A DNA stretch of 64,000 bases, taken from JASHPR01 sp963833885. GTDB taxonomy: Bacteria > Actinomycetota > Actinomycetes > Streptosporangiales > Streptosporangiaceae. Both the position numbers and the translations under genes were made by a program. The stretch lies in assembly GCA_963833885.1 (NCBI GenBank), contig CAWHZU010000019.1, forward strand, positions 496,001 to 560,000, written 5' to 3'. The notes beneath the pieces were generated by a model. The model did no database searches and was not told where the DNA came from. It saw nothing but the letters and a program-made list of their open reading frames with translations. Below, in pieces: positions 1-7,664 of this stretch (position 1 is the stretch's first letter; each line of letters starts with the position of its first letter).

Positions 1-166
1 CGCTCTCGTCGTCGGTCTGCCGGACCTCGACGGCCAGGCCAAGGTCGCGCCCGGCCGCCGTGGCCATCTCGGCCAGGTCGGCGTGCGTTGCCGTGCCGTA
101 GATGCCGGGTTCACGGGTTCCCAGGCGGCCGAGGTTCGGACCGTTGATCACGAGGACGCGCCGCAT
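1..166 (-). CDS. aroQ: Type II 3-dehydroquinate dehydratase, N-terminal part (cut by left edge)
   Basis: Dehydrates 3-dehydroquinate to 3-dehydroshikimate, third step of the shikimate pathway (cytosolic, dodecameric in the type II family). Only the first 55 codons lie in the window. The start reads MRRVLVINGPNLGRLGTREP, the diagnostic type II N-terminus (INGPNLNxLGxREPxxYG in the family) with the catalytic-tyrosine region GIYG following. The ATG at 166 overlaps the aroB stop (TGATG), so aroB and aroQ are translationally coupled. Identity is secure; the C-terminal half cannot be checked. Confidence 0.93.
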   Translation of the reverse strand, partial: MRRVLVINGPNLGRLGTREPGIYGTATHADLAEMATAAGRDLGLAVEVRQTDDES

Positions 167-1242
167 CAGCTCGCCACCTCGGCGAACGCGCGGGAGAGCA
201 GGTCCTCGGGCGGATCCTCCAGCAGCGCCGGGCGGCCGAGATCCTCGAGAATGACCAGCCGGAGCCTGGCCCCGCGGGTCTTCTTGTCCACCGCCATCCC
301 CTCCCGCAGCGCGGGCCACGCCCCGGATGTCCAGGTGGTCGGCAGGCCGACCGCGGACAGCACCTTGCGGTGCCGCGCCGCGGTGTCCGCGGCGAGCCGG
401 CCCGCCAGGCGGGCCACCTCGGCGGCGTAGACCATGCCGATCGCGACGGCCTCGCCGTGCCGGATCCGGTAGTCCTCCAGCCGTTCCAGCGCGTGGCCCA
501 GGGTGTGGCCGTAGTTGAGGATTTCACGGAGCCCGGACTCGCGCAGGTCGGCGGCCACCACCTCGGCCTTGACCCGGACCGTGCGCTCGACAAGCTCCCG
601 CGCGTGCCGGCCGCTCGGCGTGGTGGCGCCCTCCGGGTCGGCCTCGATCAGGTCGAGGATCAACGGGTCGGCGATGAACCCGGTCTTGATCACCTCGGCC
701 AGGCCGCTCACGTACTCGGCAGCTGGCAGCGACTCGAGCACCGCCAGGTCGGCGAGCACCCCGGCCGGGGGATGGAACGCGCCGACGAGGTTCTTGCCCT
801 CGGGGATGTTGACCGCGGTCTTCCCGCCGACGGCGGCGTCCACGATCGCCAGCAGCGTGGTTGGCAGCAGCACCACGCGCACGCCGCGCAGCCAGGTCGC
901 CGCGACGAAGCCGGCCAGGTCCGTTGTTGCGCCGCCGCCGATACCCACGATCGCGTCGGCGCGGGTGACGCGGTGCGCCGCGAGCCGTGACCACAGCCCG
1001 GCCGCGACCGCGATGTCCTTGGCCCCCTCCCCGGCCGGCACCTCCTCGGCGTGCACGACGTATCCGGCGGCGGCGAGCACCTCGCGCGCTGGCCGCGCGA
1101 CCTCGCCGAGCCCGGCGGGGTGGATGACGACCACGGTCCGGGCCACGTCGCCGACCAGCGAGGGCAGCTCACCGAGCACGCCCGTGCCGACGACCACGTC
1201 GTAGGGATTCGCACCGCCGACCGGGATCCGGGTAGCGCTCAC
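166..1242 (-). CDS. aroB: 3-dehydroquinate synthase
   Basis: Cyclises DAHP to 3-dehydroquinate using NAD and a divalent metal. The protein has 358 residues, the usual length. Visible motifs are the NAD-binding GGGATTDLAG (about 102-111), DAAVGGKTAVN (135-145), a metal-site YGHTLGHALE helix and HGEAVAIGM. The start is GTG at 1242, overlapping the aroK stop by 4 nt (GTGA), and the gene is coupled to aroQ downstream, so aroK-aroB-aroQ form one compact transcription unit. No disruption seen. Confidence 0.96.
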   Translation of the reverse strand: MSATRIPVGGANPYDVVVGTGVLGELPSLVGDVARTVVVIHPAGLGEVARPAREVLAAAGYVVHAEEVPAGEGAKDIAVAAGLWSRLAAHRVTRADAIVGIGGGATTDLAGFVAATWLRGVRVVLLPTTLLAIVDAAVGGKTAVNIPEGKNLVGAFHPPAGVLADLAVLESLPAAEYVSGLAEVIKTGFIADPLILDLIEADPEGATTPSGRHARELVERTVRVKAEVVAADLRESGLREILNYGHTLGHALERLEDYRIRHGEAVAIGMVYAAEVARLAGRLAADTAARHRKVLSAVGLPTTWTSGAWPALREGMAVDKKTRGARLRLVILEDLGRPALLEDPPEDLLSRAFAEVAS

Positions 1243-1841
1243 GACCGCGGCTCCCCGCCGACTGTGGCGTGGCCTCCCGTGACCGCGGCCGCTATCTCGT
1301 CGGCGACCTGCTGCGGGTCACGGTCGTCGGTGCTCACGGTCAGCCAGGCCAGGTCGGCGTACAGGGGTCGGCGCTCGTCGAGGAACTGCCGGAGCCGGCC
1401 TCGCGGGTTGCCGGGAATCGGCGGGTGCGGGCCGTCCAGACCGGACCGTTTCGCCACGGCGGCAAACCCGGCCTCCAGGTACACCACCCGCTGGCTGGCC
1501 AGCAGGGCCCTTGTGGCAGGGCTGAGAACCGAGCCGCTGCCGAGCGCGAGCACGCCACGGTGCCCGGCGATGGCCTCGCCGGCCGCGGACCGCTCGAGTT
1601 CCCGGAACGCGTCCTCTCCGTCGTCGATGAAGATGTCGCCGACAGACTTGCCGGCGCGCTGCGCGATCAGGCCGTCGGTCTCGGCGAACCCGACGCCGAG
1701 CAGCGCCGCCAGCAGCGGGCCGACGGTGGACTTCCCGGAGCCAGGCGGGCCGATGAGAATCGCGGCTGGCCCCGGCGCGTCACGTTCCGGCAAAGACGTT
1801 TCGAGGTCAGTGATCGCTAGCTCCCGGGTGCTGGGTTCCAT
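1239..1841 (-). CDS. aroK: Shikimate kinase (atypical lid residue)
   Basis: Phosphorylates shikimate with ATP. The 200-residue protein has a P-loop GPPGSGKST (31-39), the shikimate-binding Asp in ETDGLI (D56), the Arg in AFR (R80) and ERRPLY (157-161). There is an extra N-terminal tail of about 20 residues. Two family positions differ. The GGG shikimate-binding loop reads GSG (101-103). The lid arginine, R117 of the M. tuberculosis enzyme and normally in an RPLL context, is replaced by His in GPHPPI (H139). Genomic position beside aroB supports aroK, but altered activity or specificity is possible. A hairpin terminator lies just upstream, so it should have its own promoter; TAGGCT about 10 nt before the ATG is a weak -10 candidate. 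Confidence 0.88.
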   Translation of the reverse strand: MEPSTRELAITDLETSLPERDAPGPAAILIGPPGSGKSTVGPLLAALLGVGFAETDGLIAQRAGKSVGDIFIDDGEDAFRELERSAAGEAIAGHRGVLALGSGSVLSPATRALLASQRVVYLEAGFAAVAKRSGLDGPHPPIPGNPRGRLRQFLDERRPLYADLAWLTVSTDDRDPQQVADEIAAAVTGGHATVGGEPRS

Positions 1842-1870
1842 ATCGCTGGAAGCCTACCCAGGCCACGCCA

Positions 1871-1909
1871 CGTGCGGAGGCCGCGCGGGTGCAGCCCGGC
1901 CTCCGCACG
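1871..1909 (-). terminator. Hairpin between the transporter operon and aroK
   Basis: CGTGCGGAGGCCG (1871-1883) pairs perfectly with CGGCCTCCGCACG (1897-1909), a 13-bp GC stem with a 13-nt loop, ten bases after the stop of the binding-protein gene. There is no U-tract, as is common for actinobacterial intrinsic terminators. It probably separates the inserted transporter operon from aroKBQ. Confidence 0.65.
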
Positions 1910-1918
1910 CGACCGCGG

Positions 1919-2916
1919 TCACGGCAGGTAGTAGTACTTGCTTTCCTGGCTGACGTTCGCCGAGGTCAGCAGCACGTCGGGCAGGCTCAGGTGGAACGTG
2001 ATCGCGCTGGTCTTCTTTGTCAGCTTGTCGTAGGCGTACTGGGCGGCCATCGCCCCCTCCTGGGCGGCCTGCTGCGCGACCGTCGCGGCGAGCGTGCCCT
2101 TCTTCAGCAGCGCGACCTCGGCCGGGCTGGCGTCCCAGCCGACCACGAGGACCTTGCCGGCCAGGCGGCGGCGGCGATCGCGGAGATCGCACCCTCGGCG
2201 TTCGGCTCGGCAACCCCGAAGATCGCCTTGACCTGCGGGTGCGCGGACAGGATGGAGCGCACAGTGGTCTCACTCGAGGAGGTCGCCTGCTGGGTGTACT
2301 GCAGGGTGGCCACCTTGATCCCGGGATACGAGGACTTGAGCACGCTGTCCACGGCCTGGAGCCGGTCGACCTGGGTGGTCGCGGTCGGCGACAGGCTGAG
2401 CTCGGCGATCTGGCCGGTGCTGTGCAGCGCCTTGCCCAGGTAGGCCCCGGCGAGCTTGCCGCCCTCGGTGTTGTCGGTGGTGATCTCCGCGGTGAGCCGG
2501 GAGGTGTTGGAGAGCTGGGTGTCGACGGTGATCACCGGGATGCCCTCGTTCAGGCAGGTGTTGATCGCCGGTGCCATCGCCACCGGGTCGGTCGGCGCGA
2601 CAACCAGGACACTCGGGTGCTTGCTGCAGACGCCGTCCACGATCGGCGTCTGCGCGCTCGGGGCGAAGTCCGGCGAGCCCTGGTAGGTCACGGTCATGCC
2701 GAGCGCCTTGGCCTTGGCCTGCATGCCGTGCAGCACGGTGTCGTAGAACGAGACACCGGTCGCCCCGGGCACGAACGCGATCGTGTAGTGCTTGGCCGGC
2801 GTGGTGCCGCCCGAGCCCGAGCCCGAGCTGGAGCTGCTGCACGCCGCGGCGGTGAGCGTCACTGCGGCAAGCGCCGCTGCCAGCGCCAGACGGCGCGACG
2901 GTCTCTTGATGGACAT
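1919..2916 (-). pseudogene. CUT2-type (RbsB-like) substrate-binding lipoprotein, frameshifted
   Basis: Periplasmic-binding-fold lipoprotein for a ribose-type ABC importer. The reading frame starts at 2916 with a lipoprotein signal (lipobox TAAAC, Cys26), followed by YTIAFVPGATGVSFYDTV and the usual sugar-binding-protein core (VVAPTDPVAMAPAI, PVITVDT). At about 2164-2176 the frame is lost in a GCC-repeat tract: the upstream frame runs AISAIAAA and then into nonsense, stopping at 2104. The sequence resumes one frame away with GKVLVVGWDASP and a normal C-terminus ending KYYYLP at 1919. One missing base explains it. It may be a sequencing or assembly error in the repeat or a real inactivation; if real, the importer lacks its receptor. 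Confidence 0.82.
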
Positions 2917-2971
2917 GCTTCCTCCTGGGGGGGTGCCAGAACAGGGCGGAGATGGTTACGGAAAAGGTGAG

Positions 2972-4030
2972 TCAGGTCTGGCCGTTTCGCCGGCCGACGA
3001 CCGACGGCGGCAGGAATGCCGGGACGGCGGGCGGGGGCGCGCCGGGCCCGCCAGGGGATCGCCACCGGGCCCGGACGTTGCCGAGGTGCAGCTGATCGAT
3101 GTAGACGGCGAGGATCAAGATGACGCCGACGGCGACTTCCTGCCAGAACGGCGGGACGTTGGTGATGACCAGGCCGGTGACGAGCACGGCGATGATGAAC
3201 GTGCCGATCACCGAGCCGACGATCGTCCCCCGGCCGCCGAACAGGCTGGTGCCGCCGATGACCACGGCGGCGATCGCGTTCAGGTTGTCGTCAGAGCCCG
3301 AGGTGGGATTGCCGGCGCCGAGGCGGGCCATCACCAGGACGCCCGCCACCCCGGCGAGCAGGCCGCAGATCAGGTAGACCTTGAACAGGTGCCTGCGGTC
3401 GTTGATGCCGGCCCTGATCACCGATTCCCGGCTGTCGCCGATGCTCAGCGTGTAGGCGCCGAACCGGGTCTTGGCGAGCACCACCCCGCACCAGAGGGTG
3501 ATCACGGCCGCGATCAGCACCGGAACCGGGACCCAGCCGCCCAGGTTGGTGTTGCCGAACGTGGTGACCGAGCCGGGGATGTTCGAGATCTCCTGGCCAT
3601 TGTCCAGCAGGTTGCCCAGCCCGGTCGCGATGCCGAGGGTGCCCAGGGTGACGACCAGCGGCGGGATCGGGGTGCGCGAGACGAGAACACCGTTGACCGC
3701 GCCGAAGGCGCCCCCGGCGAGCACCGCGGCGGCGAAGCCGACCGACACCGACAGCAGGTCCGGGCCGCTGGTCACCGCGAACCAGTGCGCCATCACCCAC
3801 GCGCCGACCATGCCGGAGAAGCCGAGGACGGCACCGACGGACAGATCGATGCCGCCGGTGCAGATGACGAACGTCTCGCCCACGGCCAGCAGCAGCACCT
3901 CGGTCGCGGTGCTGGTGGTGTTCAGCCAGTTGGCCTGCGTGAGGAAGTACGGGGAGGCGATGCTGAAGGCGATGATCAGGACGAGCAGGACCCCGCCGAT
4001 CCACAGGTCGCGCAGCTGGGACCGTTTCAT
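2972..4030 (-). CDS. CUT2-type ABC transporter permease (RbsC-like)
   Basis: Inner-membrane permease of a ribose-family importer, 352 residues with about ten hydrophobic segments. The family signature is present: GETFVICTGGIDLSVGAV near residue 50, and the cytoplasmic-loop motif AVVIGGTSLFGGRGTIVGSV near residue 270. The start ATG at 4030 overlaps the upstream ATPase stop by 4 nt (ATGA). It is followed by the binding-protein gene after about 55 nt. The Pro/Arg-rich C-terminal tail of about 40 residues is not part of the conserved fold. The substrate is not readable from sequence; context suggests a polyhydroxylated cyclic acid or sugar. Confidence 0.9.
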   Translation of the reverse strand: MKRSQLRDLWIGGVLLVLIIAFSIASPYFLTQANWLNTTSTATEVLLLAVGETFVICTGGIDLSVGAVLGFSGMVGAWVMAHWFAVTSGPDLLSVSVGFAAAVLAGGAFGAVNGVLVSRTPIPPLVVTLGTLGIATGLGNLLDNGQEISNIPGSVTTFGNTNLGGWVPVPVLIAAVITLWCGVVLAKTRFGAYTLSIGDSRESVIRAGINDRRHLFKVYLICGLLAGVAGVLVMARLGAGNPTSGSDDNLNAIAAVVIGGTSLFGGRGTIVGSVIGTFIIAVLVTGLVITNVPPFWQEVAVGVILILAVYIDQLHLGNVRARWRSPGGPGAPPPAVPAFLPPSVVGRRNGQT

Positions 4031-4788
4031 GCGCCCGCCCCGGTCTTGGCGCCGGTGATGTAGCCGACCAGGTTCTCCGGGGTCAGCTCGTCCTTGCCGA
4101 GGGTCGCCGCCAGCTCGCCGAGGCGCAGCACGGCCACCCGGTCGCAGACCGCGAGGACGTCCGGCATCTGGTGGCTGACGAAGATCACCGCGATGCCGTC
4201 GTCGCGGATCCGGCGGACCAGCTGCAGCACCTGTTGCTGCTGCTCGACGCCCAGCGCGCTGGTGGGCTCGTCCAGCAGCATCACCTTGCTCGTCCAGGCC
4301 GCGGCCCTCGCGATCGCGAGCACCTGGCGCTGGCCGCCGGACAGGTTCCGCGCCGACGCGTGAATGTCCGGGAGGCTGGTACGCAGCCGCGCCACCTCGC
4401 TTGCGGTGTGCGCGGCCATGGCCCTGGTGTTCAGCCACCCGATGCGGCGGCCGAGCCAGTTGGCCGAGACCAGCTCCCGGCCCATGAAGAAGTTGGCCAC
4501 CACGTCGCGCTGGTCGGCCAGGGCCAGGTCCTGGTAGACGGTGGAGACGCCTGCCTCGCGCGCCGCCGCCGGGTTGGCGAAGCGCACCGGCTCCCCGTCG
4601 ACCGCGATCTGCCCCCCGGTTGGCGATATCGCCCCAGCGAGGATCTTCAGCAGCGTGGACTTGCCGGCGCCGTTGTCGCCGACGAGCCCGAGCACCTCGC
4701 CGGCGGCCACGTCCAGGCTGACGCCGCGCAGCGCGTGCACGCCGCCGTAGTGCTTGGCGAGGTCGCGGGTCGCCAGTCGAGCTGGCAT
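4027..4788 (-). CDS. CUT2-type ABC transporter ATPase (single domain)
   Basis: ATP-hydrolysing subunit of the importer, 253 residues, with one nucleotide-binding domain instead of the two fused domains of RbsA. It contains Walker A GDNGAGKST, Q-loop VYQDLALAD, signature LSGGQRQ, Walker B VMLLDEPTSAL and the switch His in FVSHQ. I chose ATG 4788 because a strong GGGAGG ribosome site precedes it by 6 nt; the frame stays open further upstream only through the GC-rich repeat belonging to the preceding gene. It is coupled to the permease and lies 46 nt after the TIM-barrel gene, so the four genes form an operon. Confidence 0.91.
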   Translation of the reverse strand: MPARLATRDLAKHYGGVHALRGVSLDVAAGEVLGLVGDNGAGKSTLLKILAGAISPTGGQIAVDGEPVRFANPAAAREAGVSTVYQDLALADQRDVVANFFMGRELVSANWLGRRIGWLNTRAMAAHTASEVARLRTSLPDIHASARNLSGGQRQVLAIARAAAWTSKVMLLDEPTSALGVEQQQQVLQLVRRIRDDGIAVIFVSHQMPDVLAVCDRVAVLRLGELAATLGKDELTPENLVGYITGAKTGAGA

Positions 4789-4834
4789 CGCGGTCCTCCC
4801 TTCCCTGGATGACAGAAACGGCCGGTCTGGCCGG

Positions 4835-5773
4835 TCAGTCGGCAACGTCCTTGTCTTCGCCCCGCCCGGCCCGGCCCTCGCCCCGCCCGGCCCGGCCCTC
4901 GCCCCGCCCGGCCCAGCCCTCGCCCCGCCCAACCCGTCCCTCCTGCTGGTCGCGCCAGCGAGCGAGGACCCGGTCGAGCGACCGGCGGGCCCTCGCTGCG
5001 AACTGCGCCGGGGTCAGCTCGCCGCGCAGGGACAGGCTCGGCGCCTCGATCGCGACCGGCGTGCCGGGCGGCACCGCGGAGAGCAGCGCGGTCAGCGGCA
5101 GTTCGCCGTCTCCGGGCAGCAGCCGGCCGGTGCGCGCCTCGGCAGCGGCGTCGCCTGGTGGCTGATGCAACGGCGCGTCGCACAGCTGCACGTAGCCGAG
5201 CAGGCCTGGTTCCATGCGCGCGATCTGGCCGATGTCGGCGCCACAGCGCTGGACGTGCAGCGCGTCAAGGAGGACCCCGCCGCCGCCCGACCGGGCCGCG
5301 ACCGCCAGCGCGTCGTCCAGGGTGCGGACCGTCTTGTACGCCATGAACTCGATCACCGCGCGGATGCCGTACGACGCCGCCATCGCGGCCAGCCGGCCGA
5401 AGCGGTCGGACAGCCGCTCCAGGTCCGGGTCGTCGCCGATCACGTTGATGTACCGCGCGTTCAGCCTGGCCGCCGTCTCGAGGACCGGCTCGGCCTCGGC
5501 GACGTCGGCCTCGGCGGTGAGCCGGATCGCCTCGGTGCCCAGGACGGTCACGCCGCTGTCCCGGCAGCGCCGCACGGTCTCTTCCAGCATGCGCGAGCCC
5601 GGCGACATCGGCCACCGTGACTCGGCCACCGTGGCAGGGGCGATGCGCAGGCCGACGGCGTCGAACCCGGCCCCGGCGGCCAGCACCGCAAAGTCCGGCG
5701 GCGCGACGTCAAGCAGCGTGAGGTGGTCAAGGGCGAGTACCCGGTTCCACCGCATCGGCGGCCCTAGCGTCAT
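4835..5773 (-). CDS. Xylose-isomerase-like TIM barrel enzyme; candidate 3-dehydroshikimate dehydratase
   Basis: 312 residues of the sugar-phosphate isomerase/epimerase (AP-endonuclease 2) superfamily. Four candidate metal ligands fall at the ends of strands: E142 (AVIEFMAY), D170 (VLLDALHVQR), Q196 (GYVQLCDAP) and E243 (VAIEAPS). As I recall the family, 3-dehydroshikimate dehydratases of the AsbF/QuiC1 type use this Glu-Asp-Gln-Glu set, whereas epimerases usually have His at the third position. A neighbouring shikimate/quinate-dehydrogenase-like gene agrees with this role, which would convert 3-dehydroshikimate to protocatechuate. The C-terminus ends in a low-complexity RGEGRAG tail from a 21-nt tandem repeat. 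Other isomerase or hydratase functions remain possible. An operator-like palindrome lies just upstream. Confidence 0.72.
   Translation of the reverse strand: MTLGPPMRWNRVLALDHLTLLDVAPPDFAVLAAGAGFDAVGLRIAPATVAESRWPMSPGSRMLEETVRRCRDSGVTVLGTEAIRLTAEADVAEAEPVLETAARLNARYINVIGDDPDLERLSDRFGRLAAMAASYGIRAVIEFMAYKTVRTLDDALAVAARSGGGGVLLDALHVQRCGADIGQIARMEPGLLGYVQLCDAPLHQPPGDAAAEARTGRLLPGDGELPLTALLSAVPPGTPVAIEAPSLSLRGELTPAQFAARARRSLDRVLARWRDQQEGRVGRGEGWAGRGEGRAGRGEGRAGRGEDKDVAD
4857..4940. repeat. 21-nt tandem repeat, four copies
   Basis: Four head-to-tail copies of a 21-nt unit rich in CCCCGCCCGG, the last degenerate. They encode the heptad-like RGEGRAG tail of the TIM-barrel protein and lie outside the catalytic fold. 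Confidence 0.9.
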
Positions 5774-5792
5774 CGTTCGCGCTCCTGGTAGT

Positions 5793-5810
5793 GTACGAAC
5801 TAGTTAGTAC
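5793..5810. promoter_or_regulatory. Palindromic operator 1 (TetR-type candidate)
   Basis: GTACGAACTAGTTAGTAC is a palindrome with 8 of 9 base pairs matching, 20 nt upstream of the TIM-barrel/transporter operon start. A second site upstream of the dehydrogenase gene matches it at 15 of 18 positions. The TetR gene lies between the two, so they are probably its operators. Confidence 0.7.
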
Positions 5811-6033
5811 ATTATGCCGATGCCGCCTGCGCCTGTACAGACCGTCCGGATGACTTATGCAACTGGCCTTAGTGAACTCAACCCGCGGACCGGAACCGCA
5901 CGGAACGAGCCGCTACCCGCGGCATCTCCCGCCGCGGGGCCGGGCGCTGGCGGACGTAGGATCAGGGCTTCTGCGAGGCAGAATGGAAAGGCGACGGCCA
6001 CGCCCGGCGCGGGCCGCGCGCGAAGGGAATGCG

Positions 6034-6684
6034 ATGGTTGCCAGGCCGGACTCCGCCGAGGTGCCCACGCGACGGCGGAATCCCGATCTCACCCGCGAGG
6101 AAATCCTCGATGTCGCGGTCCGGGAGTTCGCCCGCAACGGGCTTGCCGGAGCGAGGGTCGACGAGATCGCCGCTCAGACGCGCACCACGAAGCGGATGAT
6201 CTACTACTACTTCGGCGGCAAGGAGCAGCTCTTCATCGCGGCCTTGGAGCGGGTCTATTCGCTGTTCCGCGATGTGGAGGCGCGGCTCGACGTCGATCAC
6301 CTCGACCCGGTCGCGGCGATCAGGCAGCTCGCTCAGCTCACCCTCGACCATCACGAGGCGCATCCGGACTTCATCAGGCTGGTCGCCATCGAGAACATTC
6401 ACCGGGCCGAGAACATCAGCAAGTCCGAGATCCTCCGCCGGCTGAACAGCCCGGTGATCACCACGACCGCGCGGATACTCGATCGTGGTTACGGCGACGG
6501 CGTGTTCCGGCGGCGGGTCGACCCGGTCGACCTGCACATGATGATCAGCGCATTCTGCTTCTTCCGGGTGGCCAACCAGCACACGTTCCTGGCCGCGTTC
6601 GGACGCGACCTCGTTGACCCGGCCAGCCACGAGCGCCACCGGGAGATGGTCGGCGACATGGTGGTCAGCTACCTCACCGGATGA
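6034..6684 (+). CDS. TetR family transcriptional regulator
   Basis: 216 residues. The N-terminal helix-turn-helix is clear (TREEILDVAVREFARNGLAG, then TTKRMIYYYFGGKEQLF), followed by an all-helical ligand domain resembling the TetR_C group seen in aromatic-compound regulators (LTLDHHEAHPDFIRLVAIEN). The start ATG 6034 is preceded by GAAGGGAA; the frame is open further upstream but that part is not conserved-looking. It lies between the divergent catabolic operon and the dehydrogenase gene, both of which carry the same operator-like sequence. The effector is probably a pathway intermediate such as shikimate or quinate (inference). Confidence 0.88.
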   Translation: MVARPDSAEVPTRRRNPDLTREEILDVAVREFARNGLAGARVDEIAAQTRTTKRMIYYYFGGKEQLFIAALERVYSLFRDVEARLDVDHLDPVAAIRQLAQLTLDHHEAHPDFIRLVAIENIHRAENISKSEILRRLNSPVITTTARILDRGYGDGVFRRRVDPVDLHMMISAFCFFRVANQHTFLAAFGRDLVDPASHERHREMVGDMVVSYLTG

Positions 6685-6743
6685 CCGCTGCGGCGGGCTA
6701 GCCCTCCGCGTGCTGGCCCGGCATGCGCGGCCATGCCAGCTAT

Positions 6744-6761
6744 GAACGGACTCGTTAGTAC
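6744..6761. promoter_or_regulatory. Palindromic operator 2 (TetR-type candidate)
   Basis: GAACGGACTCGTTAGTAC matches operator 1 at 15 of 18 positions, including the whole right half-site GTTAGTAC followed by ATT in both. It lies 19 nt upstream of the dehydrogenase start, positioned to block or activate that transcript. Confidence 0.65.
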
Positions 6762-6779
6762 ATTTTATGGAGCAGGCCA

Positions 6780-7655
6780 GTGAACGGGAACGCGCCTGAC
6801 GCCAGGCAAGTGGTCCTGATCGGCGAGCGCACCGGCGCCTCGTTCTCACCCGGCGTGTGGAACCGCGTATTCGCCGACTTCGGGATCCCGCTGCGGTACC
6901 GCGGCCACAACATCTCACCTGCGGATCTGCCCCGGGCGGTCGGCGGCGTTCGGGATCCGGGCGTCGCGGCGGCCAACGTGACCATGCCCTACAAGGCGCG
7001 CGCCGCGGCCCTCGCCGACGTCAGGGACGCGGACACCGAGCGCGTGGGCGCGACGAACTTCCTGGTGAACCGCGCTGGAGTGCTGCACGCGAGCAACACC
7101 GACGTCGCCGCGGTGCGGGTGGCGCTGCGCGGCGTGGCCTCGTCGAGCGCGCTGCTGCTCGGCGCCGGGGGTGCGGGGGCAGCGGCGCTCGGTGGGGGCG
7201 TCGCCGCGGTACGCCGCGTGGTCATCGCCGACCGGGACGAGGCGGCGGCGCGCAGCCTGGCCGCCCGGGCGCACGGCTGGGGAGTGCAGACGGCCGTCGT
7301 GGCGTGGGAGGCGGTCCCCGCCGCGGCTGGTGAGGCCGACCTCATCGTCAACGCGACACCGATCGGAATGGACGCCGCGGACCAGCGTTCCCCGGTGCCG
7401 GACGGGCTGCTGGGGCACCGGCCAGCGGTCTACGACTTCGTGTACCGCAGCGAGATGACCGCGCTGCAGGTCATGGCGCTGGAGGCGGGCTGCCCCGTGT
7501 ACGACGGGCTGGCTCACATGACCGAGCAGGCGGTGGCGATGATCCCCGGCCTCGGCCTGGCCCCCGAGCTCGCCGGCGCCATCCGCCGCGCGACGGTGGC
7601 AGTGGCCGGGCGCGCACCCCTGGAGTGGACGAACTGCGGCAGCGCCGCTGGCTGA
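6780..7655 (+). CDS. Shikimate/quinate 5-dehydrogenase-like protein
   Basis: NAD(P)-dependent oxidoreductase of the AroE/YdiB family, 291 residues. The substrate domain has SFSP (21-24, the shikimate-binding serines), NVTMPYK with catalytic Lys72, and SNTD with catalytic Asp108. The nucleotide domain has GAGGAG (129-134) and NATPIGM; the C-terminal stretch DFVYRSEMTALQ...GLAHMTEQA is also typical. It starts at GTG 6780 after GGAGCAGG. In many actinobacteria aroE stands next to aroC in the same direction; here it faces aroC tail-to-tail with a 9-nt gap and carries the TetR operator. It could be the catabolic quinate/shikimate enzyme, the biosynthetic one, or both. Confidence 0.85.
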   Translation: MNGNAPDARQVVLIGERTGASFSPGVWNRVFADFGIPLRYRGHNISPADLPRAVGGVRDPGVAAANVTMPYKARAAALADVRDADTERVGATNFLVNRAGVLHASNTDVAAVRVALRGVASSSALLLGAGGAGAAALGGGVAAVRRVVIADRDEAAARSLAARAHGWGVQTAVVAWEAVPAAAGEADLIVNATPIGMDAADQRSPVPDGLLGHRPAVYDFVYRSEMTALQVMALEAGCPVYDGLAHMTEQAVAMIPGLGLAPELAGAIRRATVAVAGRAPLEWTNCGSAAG

Positions 7656-7664
7656 CCCTGGGCC

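Noticed and set aside
2792..4063. A 423-codon plus-strand open frame opposite the first permease
   Set aside because: Antisense to a clear permease, with Asp/Arg/Gln-rich composition typical of a shadow frame.
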